Shown here: in pieces, positions 61,986-64,000 of the stretch | Position numbering within the stretch: position 1 is the stretch's first letter | Layout of the letters: the number at the start of each line of letters is the position of its first letter | Assembly (NCBI RefSeq): GCF_008710285.1 | Contig: NZ_VYQF01000002.1 | Span: forward strand, 1 to 64,000 | Direction: 5' to 3' | Source of the DNA: Ginsengibacter hankyongi | GTDB taxonomy: Bacteria; Bacteroidota; Bacteroidia; Chitinophagales; Chitinophagaceae | Length of the DNA stretch: 64,000 nucleotides | Position numbers and translations under genes: made by a program | Notes under the pieces: model-generated | Databases searched by the model: none | What the model was told of the DNA's origin: nothing | Seen by the model: the letters and a program-made list of their open reading frames with translations, nothing else

Positions 61986-64000
61986 CTAATTTTCATTATT
62001 GTTATCCGAATTATCCCTGCTCTTTTTAAAAAGAGAAAAATCACTATCACCAAATTTGTAACTGAATGTTATGCGGAAACTTCTTACGTTCCAGCGGCTG
62101 TAAGATTCCTGGTAAAAAGTTTCTGTATTATAAATAACTCCATATCGGTGTGTATTTAAAATATCATTCACACTGAATGTAATGGAGCCCTTATCATTCT
62201 TAAATAAATCTTTTCTCAGTCCAAAGTCAGAGTCGAACTGTTCTAATCTTTTCCCCTGCGGAATAACTCTTGGCGATTCATACTGGGCAGTTAATTGAAA
62301 ACTTAACTTATTAAAAATAGATGGATGTTCTGTTTCTATTTTATAATTAGCAGAAAGCTTTGAACTCCAGTTCCATCCTTTGTTACTTAAATTTTGCTGG
62401 CTTATACCGGCTTTTACATTGCGATAATTTATACTTACCGAAGGAGTAATATCAAAGTTACTGTTGAATTTCTGTTGCAAAGTAAGTTCCATGCCCCACC
62501 GGTTTGTGCTTTCAGCATTGATGTACGTGTTTAAAATTGCGTTGGGATCCACAGCTGCATGGTTTAACTGTTGGTATTGTTCAGCAGTTAACGTATCGCT
62601 AAACCTGGTAATATCCTGCTGGGTATTACGATAATATACAACACCAAGAAAATTACTTTTATTCTTGAATGTTTTGCTGTAATTAAACTCCATCGAATTG
62701 CTAAACTCGGGTTTTAATTTAGGATTACCCTGTTGAATATTCAACGGATCATTTATATCGATGAAGGGGTTTAATTGCCAGAAGTTAGGGCGCCGAACCC
62801 TTCTTGAATAATTGAGTTGTATCTCTTCATCATCATTTAATTTTTTTGATAAATAAAGACTTGGAAATAATGCATCCCAAATATTGCTGATCTTATCAGG
62901 ATATTCGTAGCCAAATTTTTTGGCGCTGTCAATTAATGTCCCGGTAAATTCAGAATACTCACCCCTTAGCCCCGCCTGGTATCCGATGGTGCTTATTTTG
63001 CCCGTATAGGTAAAATAGGCCGCATGAACCACCTCTGTGTATTTATAATTATTACTAAGAGGCAACCTTGTTTCGGTTCCGTTTACAACTGAGAACGAAT
63101 TAAAATAGCTTGAATAATTATTTACATAACTCTTCAGGCCGGTTTCAATTTTATTCTCATTTTTTAGCGGGTTTACAAAATCAATTTTTGTGGTAAGTTG
63201 GTTGTTATCATTAGCACCATCATTATGTACATTATTCGGATCACTATATAATGAGCCATCCGGCAAGTAAAAATTATTAAGAATATCGGCGTTATCTTTT
63301 ACATTTCCATAATTTAAATTGATGCTCGCATTTAATTCTTCTCCTTCTTTCGGGAACTTGTGTGTATAGTTTGCCTGTGTATTATAACGGTTAAACTGGA
63401 CGTGTTCATTGGATGCCCTGGTACCGTATTTTTCTAAATCTTTATTGCTGTTCAGATATTGCTGATCTTGCATTTGATCATTTACAAAACGGCCTTGCAC
63501 CACACCTTGCGAAAGTGTTAAGGTATTTCTGTTATCGATAAAATAATCTATCCCAAACCTTAAAGAAGTAAATTTCCTATTTCGTTCATTTTTTGAATTT
63601 TGGTTAAAATAATTATCTACCACATTGTTCGTTTTGTTTTGCCTGTAACTTTCACTGTTAGACTTTCCATCGGACTGGTGATAATTTCCGCTGACAAAAA
63701 AATTCAGCTTTCCCTGCCTAAGATTCAGGTTAGCATTACCCGACCATATTCCCTGTGTACCTGCCGCGGCTGAAAGCAGTCCATTTAAACCTGTTCTTTT
63801 ATTTTTCTTAAGAATAATATTAATGATTCCTCCTGTACTTGATGCATCATATTTTGCCGAAGGGTTAGTAATAAGTTCTATTCGGTCAATATTATCCGAA
63901 GGAATTTGTTCAAGAGTTAATATGGTAGGCCGGCCATCTATAAAAATCGTAGGGGAAGAATTTCTTAATTCAACATTTCCATCTACATCAACAGAAACCG
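61986..64000 (-). CDS. TonB-dependent-receptor-like outer membrane barrel protein (partial)
   Basis: About 670 residues of a larger protein are present; the 5' end is outside the window. I read the frame continuously to 64000, so the GTG at 63623 is internal and not a start. The upstream part encodes a TonB plug-like region (SSPTIFIDGRPTILTLEQIP, DRIELITNPSAKYDASSTGG, IINIILKKNKRTG). The rest is a large beta-barrel of the OMP_b-brl_3 type, with LYLSKKLNDDEEIQLNYSRR and RRPNFWQLNPFIDINDPLNI. The end runs ITFSYKFGDSDFSLFKKSRD. No SusD partner is visible. Substrate unknown. Confidence 0.85.
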   Translation of the reverse strand, partial: VSVDVDGNVELRNSSPTIFIDGRPTILTLEQIPSDNIDRIELITNPSAKYDASSTGGIINIILKKNKRTGLNGLLSAAAGTQGIWSGNANLNLRQGKLNFFVSGNYHQSDGKSNSESYRQNKTNNVVDNYFNQNSKNERNRKFTSLRFGIDYFIDNRNTLTLSQGVVQGRFVNDQMQDQQYLNSNKDLEKYGTRASNEHVQFNRYNTQANYTHKFPKEGEELNASINLNYGNVKDNADILNNFYLPDGSLYSDPNNVHNDGANDNNQLTTKIDFVNPLKNENKIETGLKSYVNNYSSYFNSFSVVNGTETRLPLSNNYKYTEVVHAAYFTYTGKISTIGYQAGLRGEYSEFTGTLIDSAKKFGYEYPDKISNIWDALFPSLYLSKKLNDDEEIQLNYSRRVRRPNFWQLNPFIDINDPLNIQQGNPKLKPEFSNSMEFNYSKTFKNKSNFLGVVYYRNTQQDITRFSDTLTAEQYQQLNHAAVDPNAILNTYINAESTNRWGMELTLQQKFNSNFDITPSVSINYRNVKAGISQQNLSNKGWNWSSKLSANYKIETEHPSIFNKLSFQLTAQYESPRVIPQGKRLEQFDSDFGLRKDLFKNDKGSITFSVNDILNTHRYGVIYNTETFYQESYSRWNVRSFRITFSYKFGDSDFSLFKKSRDNSDNNNEN

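Noticed and set aside
61986-63623. Barrel protein starting at the GTG at 63623
   Set aside because: The same frame continues without a stop through a plug-like region to the window edge, so 63623 is internal.
1-64000. CRISPR array, rRNA or intact insertion sequence
   Set aside because: No direct-repeat array with spacers, rRNA signature or paired-terminus transposase was seen.

Overview
The window looks like chromosomal DNA from a Bacteroidota bacterium, most likely family Chitinophagaceae. Support comes from the low GC content, Bacteroidota-type -7 promoter elements (TAnnTTTG) ahead of several genes, an arginine route that uses an acylated-ornithine carbamoyltransferase, DUF5916 and OMP_b-brl-type outer membrane proteins, a LytS/LytTR signalling pair, and a tmRNA tag ending in YAMAA. 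The family level is inference.

Layout. 1-2100 is the edge of a decayed mobilizable element: a nested inverted repeat that looks like an oriT, mobC, a relaxase that seems to lack its C-terminus, and a tyrosine integrase that has lost its middle. It lies next to ssrA (tmRNA, 2193-2562, minus). 2757-5956 holds an outer membrane protein, a membrane-anchored MutS-family ATPase and a dead four-helix-bundle gene. 6012-17178 is a long minus-strand block that reads, in transcription order, GNAT (probable N-acylglutamate synthase), argG, argC, argD, argF', argB, argE', argH, then dxr and rseP. The first eight genes form an essentially complete glutamate-to-arginine pathway behind one promoter and a roughly 200-nt structured leader.

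17424-23052 holds a GH3-family adenylating enzyme, a DUF4258 protein, mtaB, a small alpha/beta protein, a Nudix hydrolase and an S41 protease. 23158-26937 (minus) is a KaiC-KaiB-KaiB-histidine kinase operon: clock-protein homologues with no KaiA in view, a Ser-Ser phosphosite pair in KaiC, and a PAS-PAS kinase as the likely output. 27462-31173 carries small housekeeping and hypothetical genes.

31227-41840 is catabolic. A four-gene plus-strand operon matches trans-4-hydroxy-L-proline degradation (epimerase, D-hydroxyproline oxidase, deaminase, 2-oxoglutarate semialdehyde dehydrogenase). It is flanked by minus-strand GH29, GH5-CBM6 and GH30 glycosidases and a lipoprotein sugar isomerase. 42040-47444 has an SDR, a polytopic patatin-like protein and a DUF5916 outer membrane protein. 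47732-61905 is mostly housekeeping: tRNA-Val(UAC), a SulP transporter, clpS-aat (N-degron pathway), an exonuclease/GIY-YIG fusion, valS, a TPR sensor kinase with its LytTR regulator, and an Lrp regulator divergent from ahcY. The window ends inside a TonB-dependent-receptor-like barrel protein.

The strongest candidates for a second look are the Kai operon, the arginine block with its leader and GNAT first gene, the hydroxyproline cassette inside a glycosidase locus, and the eroded mobile element beside ssrA. No CRISPR array, rRNA or intact insertion sequence was seen.
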